Origin: Heliocidaris tuberculata
Taxonomy: Eukaryota > Echinodermata > Echinoidea > Camarodonta > Echinometridae
Length of the DNA: 64,000 nucleotides
NCBI GenBank assembly: GCA_025618425.1
Contig: CM046845.1
Span: 33,630,277-33,694,276, forward strand
Direction of reading: 5' to 3'
The notes below the pieces were generated by a model. That model saw only the letters and a list, made by a program, of their open reading frames with translations, made no database searches and had not been told where the DNA came from. The stretch's first letter is position 1. Each line of letters begins with the position of its first letter. The translations under genes were made by a program, and so were the position numbers. Positions 55,601 through 59,965 of the stretch are shown here, piece after piece.

Positions 55601-58561
55601 ATTGATAACAAGTTTTATGCAACAGGGCCCTTGTGTTTTCATTAAACAGGTAATCAAGGATATTCAGCTGTTTGCTATCATAGCCGTGTTTTGCATCATC
55701 GATCTCATCATCCTCATCCTGAGAGAGATCATCGACAGCTATTACATAATCGAAGAAACAACAAGGAAACCACAGGTCATTATAAATGATAATGATAAAT
55801 CAATAATAATAATAACAGTGATGGTGACTTCTTAGATAGCACTTATATAATATATAGGTCCGTCACGTATTACATTCATGGTGCTATACACAGAAGTACC
55901 ACAATATACAACTTTCAATCGTTCAACTAAAAGCATCTAGCTGAAAATAAAATACAACTATTAAAAATGTTCACCTCCTTAATAATATTATACATGATCA
56001 CTGGAGAAAAGGGTAAATTAAGATAGGGTAAAGAATAAATCCAGAATTACAAGGTAAACATAAAGATTTTGGTAAAAGCTAGTAGGGGAGCCTGCATGAG
56101 AGAAGCTGTGGCCACCCCAGTGATATATAGATTCCAGGGAGTAGCTAGATGCGATGACACCTACACTCACTTTGTCCGCAAAACCGAAATTGTTTTCGGT
56201 CCCAACCATTCTTCCATTTTGAAAATGTTAAATGACAACCCTTCAATGATTAAAGTTCATTTTAATTTCAGTACGATTTTAACGGTTATATAGGTAAGCA
56301 ATTTGGAGACCTATAGAATTGTGCTATCCATAGCCGCATATAATACAGAGAGCCGAAACAAGATAACACACCTCATGTGCAAAAAAATAACAGAATCTTA
56401 AATGGAGCGTAAATTTTCACTTGAAGATAATGCATAATACATTTAATCAATAACGCAAGAATGTTATTTCCATTATCAACTTTTGTAAAAAATTGACAGA
56501 CGGAAGAGGACATTCGAAACGATGTAGTGTTCATGGATTTTCACAAGAACTGCGTATCAGCAAAGGAGACTGTCTGGTATACTATGTTGATGGTCATCAA
56601 ACTATTCGTTATGATTTTCGGTGCTCTCCTCGCTTGGCAGACAAGGTGAGAAGTTATTTTTTCAAAGATCTTAGAAATAATTATTATCTGTGATTGTTGC
56701 AGCCTAGTCTGCAAGCACAGACCCTAATTTGACACTTTATCAGAATATCATAGTTTCTTGAGAGAAGCCTAACCCATACTGGTCTTGTCCTCGGTCAGGA
56801 GCAGCTATATGCAGGGTCTATGGTAGTCTTACAGTGCAGAACTCTTTTACGACTGACCAGAGTTTGTGCCTGCATACTGTACTTTTGCTGCGTGGCATGC
56901 ACTTTTTAAAGCCCAAGCCAATTTTACGAATTTTAGCGTAATAATTTATATTTAGTGCTATCAATAAACACTAACTCTTAACTGTATGAGAAAGATCCAT
57001 CCAGATGATGGAAATTCATTCTTGATTTGCTTTGATTTATTGTTTCTGCATCATCTTTTGAACATACATTTTTCAGGCATGGTAGATATCTCATACATAA
57101 TAAGGATAATATAGTTGTTGAATGCATAATTGAATACATCATTGATATGACTGAATACTGAATAACTTAAAGATTTTTATAAATAACTACATGGTGTACA
57201 ATATTTAGGGGATATTTTCAAAATATATATCTTTTTTTATATATATATGCACTGTACAGTGGTGTGATGTTGGCGTTAACACACTGTCATGATTTCATGT
57301 TTGTTTCATCATGATTTATCTCCAAACAGGAATGTTAACGTACCTGCTTTGAATGACAGTTATCACGTTGGCTTGTCTATATATAACGTTGCTATTTGCT
57401 GCGCGGTAGCAGTGCCTCTCAGTATATTCAAAGTTGGCAATCTTGCTGTAGCTTATGGATTAGTTGCTTCATTCATGCTCCTCTGTGCAACCACTACACT
57501 GTGCCTTCTCTTTTTCCCCAAGGTAAGTTTGGTAAAAGTTACCAATATATTCCACTGGGAATGGATTTGGGGGGGGGGGGGGGTATGGTCTGCCTGTGCT
57601 TCTTTCAAAACCGATGTGGTATACCCCAAGTACACAAATTAAAACTGCGCCCCATCCTCACAGTTTCAAATTTTCGATCCCAAAAGGCACCTGAAAATCA
57701 GTTGGGTTTTTTTCCTTTTCCCCGTTTTTTTTTTCAAACTAGATCCGTCTCAGATAGAATTGATACTAGATGATTGCTGTCCGCAAATTAATGATATTTA
57801 ATTATTTGTACAACAATCGGGAGAGTTGACCGCCTGTATGTCACAATCGACTCACCAGATTGCCAATTTGAGATTCGCATAGATGTATTGATCTCATTTT
57901 TCAATCACCAATAAATGTCTTATTACTTGTCTGATTTCTTTGAAACTTTCGCCCTCCTTTTTTTTTTTTTCTTCTTATTTTTCTGCTTTCACACAAATCA
58001 TCTTATTATATATTGTTGGATGATATTGAGACCTCGATGGTGCTGATGGAATGCTTTGATGAAACGGTTAATATTGCGGCAAAGAGCAAAAGGATAAGAT
58101 ATATAACAAAAACTCCCACGGTGACCTTATATCCTGAACCAACCTGGACCTAACCGATGAACACATTATAAAATAATACTTACCTTCTTATTTTGAATGT
58201 CATCCTTTATGAAAGTTGTAAAGATTTTTTTTTTTTTAATGAACGGGCCCACAGTCCATTCTATTTAAAGTATATACCTTAGCTCAAGGGGAAGCAATTA
58301 GCAATTGCATATTATAGTTAGAATTCTAAACTTTGATATGATTTGGTTTAATTTTCATATTTTTGCAACTAGGCACTGGCAGTCCGTCGTGGCCTCAACA
58401 ACATTGGACCCGACCACCGAATCGGAACTATATCCTCGACAGTCGAAACCTCAGCTACCCGGACTGAGAGGGGGAAGTTGAAGCCGAGAGAACCGCTTGC
58501 AGCTGCTAGTAGTAGTATCCGAGGCAGCGAGGAACGGTCTATAACTAATGGGCTATTCTAA
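16721..58561 (+). CDS. GABA-B-like class C GPCR, 16 coding exons, divergent ligand pocket
   Basis: Exons: 16721-17005, 26667-26804, 29901-30071, 34791-34892, 35276-35341, 40066-40260, 41130-41363, 44619-44682, 47620-47706, 50774-50930, 52642-52774, 53576-53683, 55650-55775, 56500-56645, 57330-57522, 58373-58561. They total 797 residues; all introns are GT-AG with matching phases. A signal peptide (about 18-38) is followed by a Venus-flytrap domain (about 41-450), then TM1 469-493, TM2 510-529, TM3 545-563, TM4 585-606, TM5 647-667, TM6 683-703 and TM7 710-732. The C543-C640 pair matches the class C TM3-loop 2 disulfide. There is no cysteine-rich domain, as in the GABA-B family. The 62-residue tail shows no leucine-heptad coiled coil and no RXR retention signal. 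Aligned with GABA-B1, S124, S147 and Y244 are kept, while the amino-end positions are I164, Y272 and V343. It probably couples to Gi/o by family analogy. It could be an orphan GABA-B-like subunit and not a GABA receptor. Confidence 0.93.
17740..17890 (-). repeat. tRNA-derived SINE
   Basis: The minus strand reads TTGGTCTAGTGGATATG (A box) then GGGGTTCGAAGTTCC (B box), followed by a body with CTCAGTTGGCAATAAATC. It lies in intron 1 of the receptor. Confidence 0.6.
18455..18519 (+). repeat. (GT)n microsatellite
   Basis: About 65 bp of GT dinucleotides with a short CGCGCG interruption; Z-DNA-prone. It is followed downstream by a 20-nt C run near 18640. Confidence 0.9.
19600..20116 (+). mobile_element. 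5'-truncated LINE (reverse transcriptase C-terminus and 3' tail)
   Basis: A frame at 19644-19907 encodes ELPESIRLYSKYNLNIFTRL, typical of the end of a non-LTR retrotransposon ORF2. About 200 bp of 3' UTR follow, ending in AAACTGAAACTGAAACTGA. No catalytic reverse-transcriptase motifs remain. Confidence 0.7.
20975..21246. mobile_element. GGGCCCYGTTGCATAAAA MITE, dimeric copy
   Basis: Ends are CCTGGGCCCCGTTGCATAAAA-like and inverted. Inside, a unit of about 110 bp with ACCATTAATGGTAAC, GATTTTGATTGGCTG and TACCATGGTAGTTACC is duplicated in tandem. Related single copies occur at 27341, 37272 and 55481. Confidence 0.8.
21688..21726. repeat. 12-bp perfect hairpin
   Basis: CGGGCTAACTCG and its exact complement CGAGTTAGCCCG are separated by 15 bp in receptor intron 1. 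It is GC-rich in an AT-rich background. Function unknown. Confidence 0.7.
22029..22077 (+). repeat. Poly(T) tract
   Basis: A run of T nearly 50 bp long with few interruptions, following a GT-rich stretch. It may be the poly(A) tail of a minus-strand retroposon, but I found no body. Confidence 0.8.
22424..22910. repeat. Dispersed GTATTACCGAACG motif region
   Basis: GTATTACCGAACG occurs at about 22428 and 22449, and inverted (CTCGGTAATACAATAC, GTTCGGTAATAGAAT) near 22680 and 22889. It is perhaps a degraded inverted-repeat transposon. No coding potential is evident. Confidence 0.4.
24127..24415 (+). repeat. (AAT)n microsatellite
   Basis: Nearly 290 bp of imperfect AAT/ATT triplets. The translated Asn-, Ile- or Tyr-rich frames here are artefacts. 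Confidence 0.95.
24994..25950. mobile_element. Tc1/mariner-like fold-back element (TA target)
   Basis: Ends TACAGTGCGTCCCAGAA and TTCTGGGATGCACTGTA are inverted. The arms stay complementary over several hundred bp (for example CTAGCTGGTATTAGCAAAA against its partner near 25720). TA at each end fits a Tc1/mariner target site. It is 957 bp and encodes no transposase. Confidence 0.8.
26380..26470 (+). repeat. LINE 3'-end fragment
   Basis: TTTTATTCCAATCAATTTGT then AATAAATGAACTGAATTGAACTGA resembles the 3' ends of LINEs in this window. It lies 200 bp before receptor exon 2. Confidence 0.5.
26471..26662 (+). repeat. (ATT)n/(ATC)n microsatellite abutting receptor exon 2
   Basis: About 190 bp of ATT and ATC triplets run directly into the splice acceptor ATTATTACAG of exon 2, so the microsatellite supplies its polypyrimidine and branch-point region. 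Confidence 0.9.
26667..26804 (+). CDS. GABA-B-like exon 2
   Basis: Residues 96-141, ASSGHALNALFHYLYTPPTK onward, ending GLWKFIE. It joins exon 1 in phase 0 and lines up with GABA-B1 after DSK. The cysteine expected at the first residue is Ala, and its partner is Leu. The acceptor directly follows an (ATT)n tract. Donor GTAAGT. Confidence 0.9.
27341..27504. mobile_element. GGGCCCYGTTGCATAAAA-family MITE
   Basis: CCAGGGTGCCATTGCATAAA at the left edge and its inverse (TTTATGCAACGGCACCCTGG) at the right edge, with CTATTATAGTAAC arms and GAGCCAATCAAAAT in the middle. Confidence 0.8.
27541..27666 (+). repeat. Poly(A) and (GA)n polypurine tract
   Basis: Nineteen A followed by GGAGAGGGAG and a (GA)n run. 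It is entirely purine on this strand, and Lys/Glu/Arg frames across it are artefacts. Confidence 0.9.
27895..28630 (-). mobile_element. hAT-like family D copy, inverted and lacking termini
   Basis: Carries the family D internal units in reverse: GGGCAAAAGGCGTCCCCCTT, CCGATATTCGGGCAACCACC and GCTCGCTCGCTTCGCTCGCT. It ends in the CATTCAAAATG block without the terminal GCCGCTAG repeat. It is therefore truncated at both ends relative to 13735-14735. Confidence 0.7.
29901..30071 (+). CDS. GABA-B-like exon 3
   Basis: Residues 142-198: MAYASSLITLSDRNLFPYFF, RTIAS, then EEYGWTKVAIIYE. This matches the GABA-B1 block SYGSSSPALSN...FPTFFRTHPS...GWKKIA. The His that contacts the GABA amino group is Ile (I164). 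Preceded by a long T run and CACACAG; donor GTAAGA. Confidence 0.93.
30273..30343 (-). tRNA. tRNA-Arg(TCT)-like gene or tRNA pseudogene
   Basis: The minus strand folds as a cloverleaf. Acceptor GTCTCCG pairs with CGGAGAA except for a G1-A72 mismatch. The anticodon arm is TTGGC-GTTCTAA-GCCAA, giving anticodon TCT. The T arm is CCGGG-TTCGATT-CCCGG and contains the B box GGTTCGATTCC. TTTTTT follows immediately as a Pol III terminator. The A box TGGTCGGGTGG is slightly off consensus. The end mismatch and isolation within receptor intron 3 leave a decayed copy or a SINE head possible. Confidence 0.5.
30796..30824. repeat. 14-bp-arm perfect palindrome
   Basis: TTTTATAACCAACC and its exact reverse complement flank a single A. 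It lies in receptor intron 3. It may be a cruciform site or transposon footprint. Confidence 0.8.
31885..31998 (+). repeat. GT/GGGT-rich low-complexity tract
   Basis: Imperfect (GT)n with G-rich interruptions, ending GGGAGGGAGGG and a G8 run. Frames across it are Cys/Val/Gly-rich artefacts. Confidence 0.85.
32580..32830 (+). repeat. Cluster of GTCATCGGTT motifs
   Basis: At least six copies of GTCATCGGTT or close variants in both orientations, several followed by ATGCGGTTGAATTCTA-like sequence. Two copies meet head to head as the perfect palindrome AACCGATGACGTCATCGGTT (32607-32626), which holds a consensus CRE (TGACGTCA). (GT)n tracts border the cluster. Confidence 0.7.
32964..33193 (+). repeat. 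116-bp tandem duplication
   Basis: Two copies beginning ATGCACTATA at 32964 and 33080, each with TTTGCATATTTCAATTTGGG and AACTTTAACATTATAACC. They are about 90% alike by eye, suggesting a fairly recent duplication in receptor intron 3. Confidence 0.9.
34041..34190 (+). repeat. tRNA-derived SINE
   Basis: Plus strand: TATAGTATAGTGGG (A box), then GAGGGTTCGAATCTTAGC (B box) about 45 bp later. The body contains CACCCAGGTGTACATGGATG. Confidence 0.6.
34791..34892 (+). CDS. GABA-B-like exon 4
   Basis: Residues 199-232: VSTNLQAICEQRNMSVLASE then SFTNDPSDAIQRLK. It covers lobe 2, matching GABA-B1 RQSFFSDPAVPVKNLK. Acceptor TTCTCCAG, donor GTCAGT, phase 0 at both ends. Confidence 0.88.
35276..35341 (+). 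CDS. GABA-B-like exon 5
   Basis: A 66-bp exon for QKDVRIIVGNFYENTARKVF plus CE, matching GABA-B1 [20 protein letters not shown]. Y244 matches the Tyr that contacts the ligand carboxylate. Acceptor GAACAG, donor GTAAAT. Confidence 0.93.
35468..35849. mobile_element. AAGCCCACYGCRCACTATA inverted-repeat MITE
   Basis: The left end, AAAGCCCACTGCGCACTATA, continues about 40 bp as a near-match to the inverted right end. The right end has CGATCGTATAGTGTGCGGTG. Internal DNA is AT-rich and non-coding. It lies just after receptor exon 5. Confidence 0.75.
35853..36060 (-). repeat. LINE 3'-end fragment, minus strand
   Basis: The plus strand starts AATTCAATTCAATTCATTTT, the reverse of a LINE tail of GAATTGAATTG type, followed by about 190 bp of AT-rich 3' UTR-like sequence. 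No coding remnant. Confidence 0.5.
36504..37175. mobile_element. 672-bp fold-back element
   Basis: CCTGCAACCCAAACGCAACC at the left pairs with GCATTTGGGTTGCAGG at the right. Complementarity continues through TTGATGTGCAGGGAT and CTCCACCCTAAAAAAA / TTTTTTTAGGGTGGAG. Non-coding. It lies in receptor intron 5. Confidence 0.75.
37272..37412. mobile_element. GGGCCCTGTTTCATAAAA MITE
   Basis: AGGGCCCTGTTTCATAAAAA at the left and GATGAAACGCCCCCTTG at the right. Inside are TCTGATTGGCTGAAAGCAAA and TTGTCGGTAAAAATTACCGACAA, a perfect stem. Confidence 0.7.
38050..38440 (+). repeat. (ATT)n microsatellite array
   Basis: Nearly 390 bp of TTA/ATT triplets with (GAT)n and (GTT)n blocks, in receptor intron 5. 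Confidence 0.95.
38745..39065 (+). repeat. Probable LINE 3'-end fragment
   Basis: Contains TGTTGATCAGTAATTTTATA then ACCAATAAATAATAATAATA, a retroelement-like 3' end with an (AAT)n tail. No reverse-transcriptase frame is recognisable. Confidence 0.4.
39929..40003 (-). repeat. Retroelement 3' tail just upstream of receptor exon 6
   Basis: The minus strand reads CAAAGCGCTTTGTATCCAGT then GGCGCTATATAAATTGCTAC and (TTA)n, the same tail type as the LINE at 59570-59815. It ends about 60 bp before exon 6. Confidence 0.55.
40066..40260 (+). CDS. GABA-B-like exon 6
   Basis: Residues 255-319: AYRRKLYGAAHVWFLVGYYT, then the segment to FTGR. It matches GABA-B1 [20 protein letters not shown]. The GABA-contacting Trp after IG is Tyr (Y272). 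C288 is retained as the partner of C253. Acceptor TGAAG, donor GTAAGT. Confidence 0.92.
40644..41129 (+). repeat. 96-bp degenerate tandem array containing copies of the exon 7 acceptor
   Basis: Four diverged copies of the exon 7 start lie in the intron, with AG at 40729-40730, 40824-40825, 40920-40921 and 41032-41033. The real AG is at 41128-41129. Spacing is 95, 96, 112 and 96 bp. Copies read AGACGCCTTAGGAATT, AGAAGCCTCCTGAATTTCG, AGACGCCACAGGAAGTTCGG, AGACGCCTCAGGAGTTTCGC and (real) AGACTGCTCAGGAGTTTCGG. Between them TTTGCAAGATTTCTT and AACAAAATTCTTAT recur. A partial fifth copy starts near 40650. Confidence 0.85.
41130..41363 (+). CDS. GABA-B-like exon 7
   Basis: Residues 320-397: TAQEFRDDMAAILGHVIDLD through AHDAMWAIALGLN to FDGVS. 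It matches GABA-B1 TSQEFVEKLTKRL...AYDAIWALALALN. D349 matches Asp471; the Glu465 position is Val. The acceptor is the last of a series of diverged tandem copies in the intron. Donor GTGAGA. Confidence 0.92.
42570..42625 (+). repeat. (GT)n microsatellite
   Basis: GT dinucleotides interrupted by CGTGGGTGTTGGTG, in receptor intron 7. Confidence 0.9.
43019..43174. repeat. Large imperfect hairpin, receptor intron 7
   Basis: AATACATGGTTGGGAGTGCG at the left pairs with the inverse at the right. The arms of about 75 bp include TTAGTGCGATC and AGGTTTTTATCGTG, and the apex is near CACGAGGCGTAGCCGAGTG. Probably a MITE. Confidence 0.7.
43364..43391. repeat. Perfect 28-bp palindrome
   Basis: GTTATAGTGCACGA followed immediately by its exact reverse complement. 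No spacer. It lies 200 bp before a hAT element. Confidence 0.9.
43561..44516 (+). mobile_element. hAT-like non-autonomous element, family D copy 2
   Basis: Starts CAGGGGCGTCGCTAGAAC and ends GCTAGCGGCGCCAGTG. It is flanked by perfect 8-bp duplications TCTGCAAT (43553-43560 and 44517-44524). Internal units match the 13735-14735 element, including GACGCCTTTTGCCCGAA and GAGCGAGCGAAGCGAGC. It inserts about 100 bp before receptor exon 8. Confidence 0.9.
44619..44682 (+). CDS. GABA-B-like exon 8
   Basis: GPVSFSSVGDRIGVFLVEQN, matching GABA-B1 [20 protein letters not shown]. 64 nt, ending in phase 1. Acceptor CTGTAG, donor GTAAAG. A hAT element ends about 100 bp upstream. Confidence 0.88.
44719..45490 (+). 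repeat. Degenerate repeat: GTGATAAAAGCACCAAATT units
   Basis: A block of about 100 bp with GATAAAAGCACCAAATTTGG, TAGATGAATAT, GATATTGAGCCAT and GGGGCCC at 44719-44815 recurs diverged at 45395-45490. A second block with CTGTGATCAGG and CAGGTGCCCA...AAAAGGGCCCAAAA recurs at 45265-45350 and 46440-46545. This indicates old large-unit duplication in receptor intron 8. Confidence 0.6.
44903..45133. mobile_element. CACTCTAAAAAATCCCGGGTC palindromic MITE
   Basis: A 231-bp element whose halves are nearly perfect reverse complements. Each half also contains a smaller palindrome (TTCCGGGTCA-AAAA-TGACCCGGAA). TAT lies outside each edge. The whole could fold as a long stem with nested cruciforms. Confidence 0.85.
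46048..46386. mobile_element. 339-bp fold-back MITE with internal duplication
   Basis: AAGCTAACCTTGAAATTCTA at the left pairs with TAGAATGTCAAGGTTAGCTT at the right. Inside, a unit containing GATGAGATAAATTCATTAGT is present twice and itself palindromic. Confidence 0.8.
47620..47706 (+). CDS. GABA-B-like exon 9
   Basis: DGSERVIGTVERDKSIHWSF then PRADIWKDN, the end of the flytrap domain (GABA-B1 [20 protein letters not shown]). Phase 1 at both ends; acceptor TTTAG, donor GTGAGT. The donor is followed after 50 bp by transposon insertions. Confidence 0.88.
47757..48212 (+). mobile_element. hAT-like MITE, family C, with perfect 8-bp TSD and 63-bp triplication
   Basis: Starts CACTAGCGTACCCAAGG and ends AAATCCTGGGTACGCCACTG. 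AATGAAAC flanks both sides (47749-47756 and 48213-48220). The left end together with its flank is repeated three times in tandem (about 47742-47941, unit 61-64 bp). Confidence 0.9.
48239..48755. mobile_element. TTAA-flanked fold-back element
   Basis: Arms starting TTAATGAAAAGAGAGGATAG and ending CTATCCTCTCTTGTCATTAA pair over about 200 bp through CTCAAATTGGCAATGTTGC. It shares its right-hand TTAA with the next element. Confidence 0.8.
48752..49226 (+). mobile_element. TTAA-flanked MITE, family A copy 2
   Basis: Inverted copy of 6215-6704, about 90% identical by eye, bounded by TTAA. Both carry CTTGGTTTTTGTGACTGCAG in one orientation. The apparent frames are transposon DNA. Confidence 0.85.
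49361..49436 (+). repeat. Interstitial telomere-like CCCTAA repeats
   Basis: AACCTAACCCTAACCCTAAA at 49363 and CCCTAACACTAACCCT at about 49421, with a short unrelated stretch between. They match the animal TTAGGG telomere repeat on the minus strand. Confidence 0.7.
49573..49648 (+). repeat. (TA)n microsatellite
   Basis: About 75 bp of uninterrupted TA, inside the 3' part of a GGGCCCTGTTTCATAAAA-type MITE fragment (49441-49560). Confidence 0.95.
50774..50930 (+). CDS. GABA-B-like exon 10 (TM1)
   Basis: Linker DGEPPSDYDKTRIIFIYQGV, then TM1 IEVMIIGVLAVAGVLLAICF. No cysteine-rich domain separates the flytrap domain from TM1, a GABA-B family hallmark. Acceptor TAACAG, donor GTAGAA, ending in phase 2. 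Confidence 0.92.
50973..51280 (+). mobile_element. hAT-like MITE, degraded TSD
   Basis: Starts CAGGGGCGGATCCAAGAACT with a G11 run and ends CTCTAAATCCGCCACTG. The termini resemble family E (15574-15757). Flanks do not match well. It lies just after receptor exon 10. Confidence 0.65.
52642..52774 (+). CDS. GABA-B-like exon 11 (TM2)
   Basis: ICL1 VIKMSSPRMNNL (GABA-B1 YIQNSQPNLNNL), TM2 IVIGIIIAYLSAVLFG and loop 1 up to YICT. C543 is the conserved TM3-side cysteine. Acceptor CCTTAG, donor GTAAAT. Confidence 0.93.
53191..53340 (+). repeat. 59-bp tandem repeat, about 2.5 copies
   Basis: Units begin GGTTTGTACGCC at 53191, 53250 and 53309, with CATGCCAACAAGACGCTCTG inside. The second and third are nearly identical. 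No spacers, so not a CRISPR-like array. Confidence 0.95.
53576..53683 (+). CDS. GABA-B-like exon 12 (TM3)
   Basis: ARLWTITIAFTLAFGGMFTK MWRVYTIVV then KKTQRK, matching GABA-B1 [27 protein letters not shown]. It contains TM3 and the start of ICL2. Acceptor CTCCAG, donor GTAATA, phase 0. Confidence 0.95.
54120..55248 (+). mobile_element. 5'-truncated, frameshifted LINE in receptor intron 12
   Basis: Two plus frames in series (54130-54387 and 54389-54640) encode the C-terminal part of a non-LTR reverse transcriptase: LNYGIMPWGNANKYLTDKIT, LQKKIIRIMHNAP, then FYGPKYWNSRSSDIINSQSL and FKTKLKNIFLNHMQ. A frameshift separates them. A (CT)n tract and 3' UTR follow, ending in AATCTGAATCTGAATCTGAA. Consistent with a CR1/L2-like element; catalytic motifs are lost. 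Confidence 0.85.
55481..55630. mobile_element. GGGCCCYGTTKCATAAAA MITE abutting receptor exon 13
   Basis: AGGCCCTTGTTTCATAAAAC at the left; AAGTTTTATGCAACAGGGCC at the right. Internal AGCCAATCAGATTTCATGAT matches other family members. Only 20 bp separate it from exon 13. Confidence 0.8.
55650..55775 (+). CDS. GABA-B-like exon 13 (TM4)
   Basis: VIKDIQLFAIIAVFCIIDLI with REIIDSYYIIEETTRKPQ, covering TM4 and the start of loop 2. A MITE ends only 20 bp before this exon and forms most of the branch-point region. Donor GTCATT is weaker than average. Confidence 0.9.
56500..56645 (+). CDS. GABA-B-like exon 14 (TM5)
   Basis: TEEDIRNDVVFMDFHKNCVS places C640 of the loop 2 disulfide. TM5 then runs WYTMLMVIKLFVMIFGALLA and ends WQT, matching the GABA-B1 AYETKSV boundary. 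Ends in phase 2. Donor GTGAGA. Confidence 0.92.
57330..57522 (+). CDS. GABA-B-like exon 15 (TM6-TM7)
   Basis: NVNVPALNDSYHVGLSIYNV leads into TM6 (CCAVAVPLSIF). TM7 (VAYGLVASFMLLCATTTLCL) ends LFFPK, matching GABA-B VLFVPK. Acceptor AAACAG, donor GTAAGT, phase 0 at the end. Confidence 0.94.
57830..58015. mobile_element. Half copy of family B fold-back element
   Basis: Shares CAAATTGAGATTCGCATAGA-like, TGTCTGATTTCTTTGAAACTTTC and CTTTCACACAAATCATCTTA blocks with the 9091-9681 element (inverted). Only one arm is present, in receptor intron 15. Confidence 0.65.
58373..58561 (+). CDS. GABA-B-like exon 16 (cytoplasmic tail)
   Basis: Sixty-two residues, ALAVRRGLNNIGPDHRIGTI to SITNGLF and TAA. 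Rich in Ser, Thr and Arg, with no leucine heptads; GABA-B1 and B2 carry a long coiled coil here. Acceptor CAACTAG. An alternative downstream exon cannot be excluded from sequence alone. Confidence 0.85.
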   Translation, partial: ALAVRRGLNNIGPDHRIGTISSTVETSATRTERGKLKPREPLAAASSSIRGSEERSITNGLF

Positions 58562-59019
58562 ATCATTATCAAAATCCTCTTTTTATTTCCAATGTCTAGC
58601 CAAAAAGCTGACGAATATATTTTTTTTTAAGGAACCTTCGTTCATTTTTTTTTTTATTCTTCGATTTGACCAGCCTGTCTTTCAAACATTCTGAGCATGA
58701 TCTCTTCCTTTGCGGTAGAGTTGACAACGAACGGTTCATTCAAACTGACGAGTCGCTTTAGGTGTATATATGGGGAATAAGACCCCCCCCCCCTTGCCTC
58801 TTTAAAGTTTTATTTGGCAAATCCGTAAAATTAGGAAGGAAAAAAGTAACCTGCCTAATGTAGTCAAATAGGGAGTTCTGACCTTTCTTTATCAAAATAT
58901 TTTAGCAAAGCCTTAGCGTAACAGCTCGTTAAAGGTTCACAATGTGTCTTCAGGAATGAACGAAACTTTGATATAGCATGAAATGTTCAGGTTTACGACT
59001 CTTATTTCATTTTGGGAAG

Positions 59020-59025
59020 AATAAA
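59020..59025 (+). terminator. Candidate poly(A) signal of the receptor gene
   Basis: AATAAA about 460 bp after the stop codon, the first clear hexamer on the plus strand. cDNA ends would be needed to be sure. Confidence 0.4.
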
Positions 59026-59043
59026 CCTTGTAATATACTAGAA

Positions 59044-59083
<40 letters not shown>

Positions 59084-59410
59084 ATAGGCTACTCTATAAT
59101 GTTTGACGTAGGCCTATACGTTACGTACCTTCTGATTATTTTGGTTTCTCAAGGTTTGGTGTGTGTGTATGTGCGTGTGTAATTGAGTTTTGACAGACGT
59201 GTATCTTAAGACTTTGAAGTCCATTTAAATGATGTGCATGTACATGTTTACTCTTTGTTTAATGTAGGATATAATTGGTATGTGATTAGGTGCCTATCCT
59301 TGCTTTTGTCTTTTTTCTAATTTTGATGAAGCACATCTTACCTTAAAAACTTTTAAGTCCATTTACATGATTTACTTGTATACTTTGCGTTCAATGCATG
59401 ACATAATTTG

Positions 59411-59570
59411 TTCAACGTATGATAATTTGTATGTGATTATGTGATTATTTTCAACGTATGATATAATTTGTATGTGATTATGTGATTATTTTCAATGTAT
59501 GATATAATTTGAATGTGATTATGTGATTATTTTCATTGTATGATATAATTTGTATGTGATTATGTGAAAA
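59411..59570 (+). repeat. 41-bp tandem repeat, about 4 copies
   Basis: Units begin TTCAACGTATG (59411, 59450), TTCAATGTATG (59491) and TTCATTGTATG (59532) and share ATATAATTTGTATGTGATTA. Spacing is 39, 41 and 41 bp. Confidence 0.9.
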
Positions 59571-59815
59571 GGGAAAGAAATAAAAAATGGAAAGAAACCA
59601 AAAATCTGCAATTACGTCAACTGTCGTCAACAGAAACATTTAAATCACAACTGAAAACGTATTTGTTCTCTTCGTTGTAATTATTGCAATATTTTAATTT
59701 ACTATGTCTAGGAGAATTCTGTATGTATTTTTCTCTAAGCGCCATGAGCACCGAAAGGTGGACCTGTGCGCTATACAAGTAGCCACTATTATTATTATTA
59801 TTATTATTAAAAAAG
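59570..59815 (+). mobile_element. 5'-truncated LINE end with (ATT)n tail
   Basis: A frame near 59607 reads LQLRQLSSTETFKSQLKTYL then FSSL and stop, typical of the last residues of LINE ORF2. The 3' UTR has GCGCCATGAGCACCGAAAGG and CGCTATACAAGTAGCC, then ATT repeats. Confidence 0.7.
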
Positions 59816-59879
59816 TATCAATCAGATATGATTATTTACGTCTGGGGACAGACCTTTTAACGTCACCATCCGAAAGACG

Positions 59880-59965
59880 TGACTGAGATGGGTCCGTTCA
59901 GAGTCAGTTTGTAGGCGAATACAAAGAGCTGCCCGTAGACGTTACCGCTAGACCAACTCCTGATC
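59880..59965 (-). repeat. tRNA-like SINE fragment
   Basis: The minus strand has GGAGTTGGTCTAGCGGTAAC, an A-box-like D-arm, then GGGCAGCTCTTTG. The B box is not clear, so this may be a partial copy. Confidence 0.4.

Larger units (their letters stand above)
58562..59600 (+). other. Receptor 3' UTR and downstream flank
   Basis: Follows the receptor TAA. AT-rich, with T runs, a (TA)n tract at about 59047-59082 and the 41-bp repeats. No coding sequence recognised. Confidence 0.6.
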
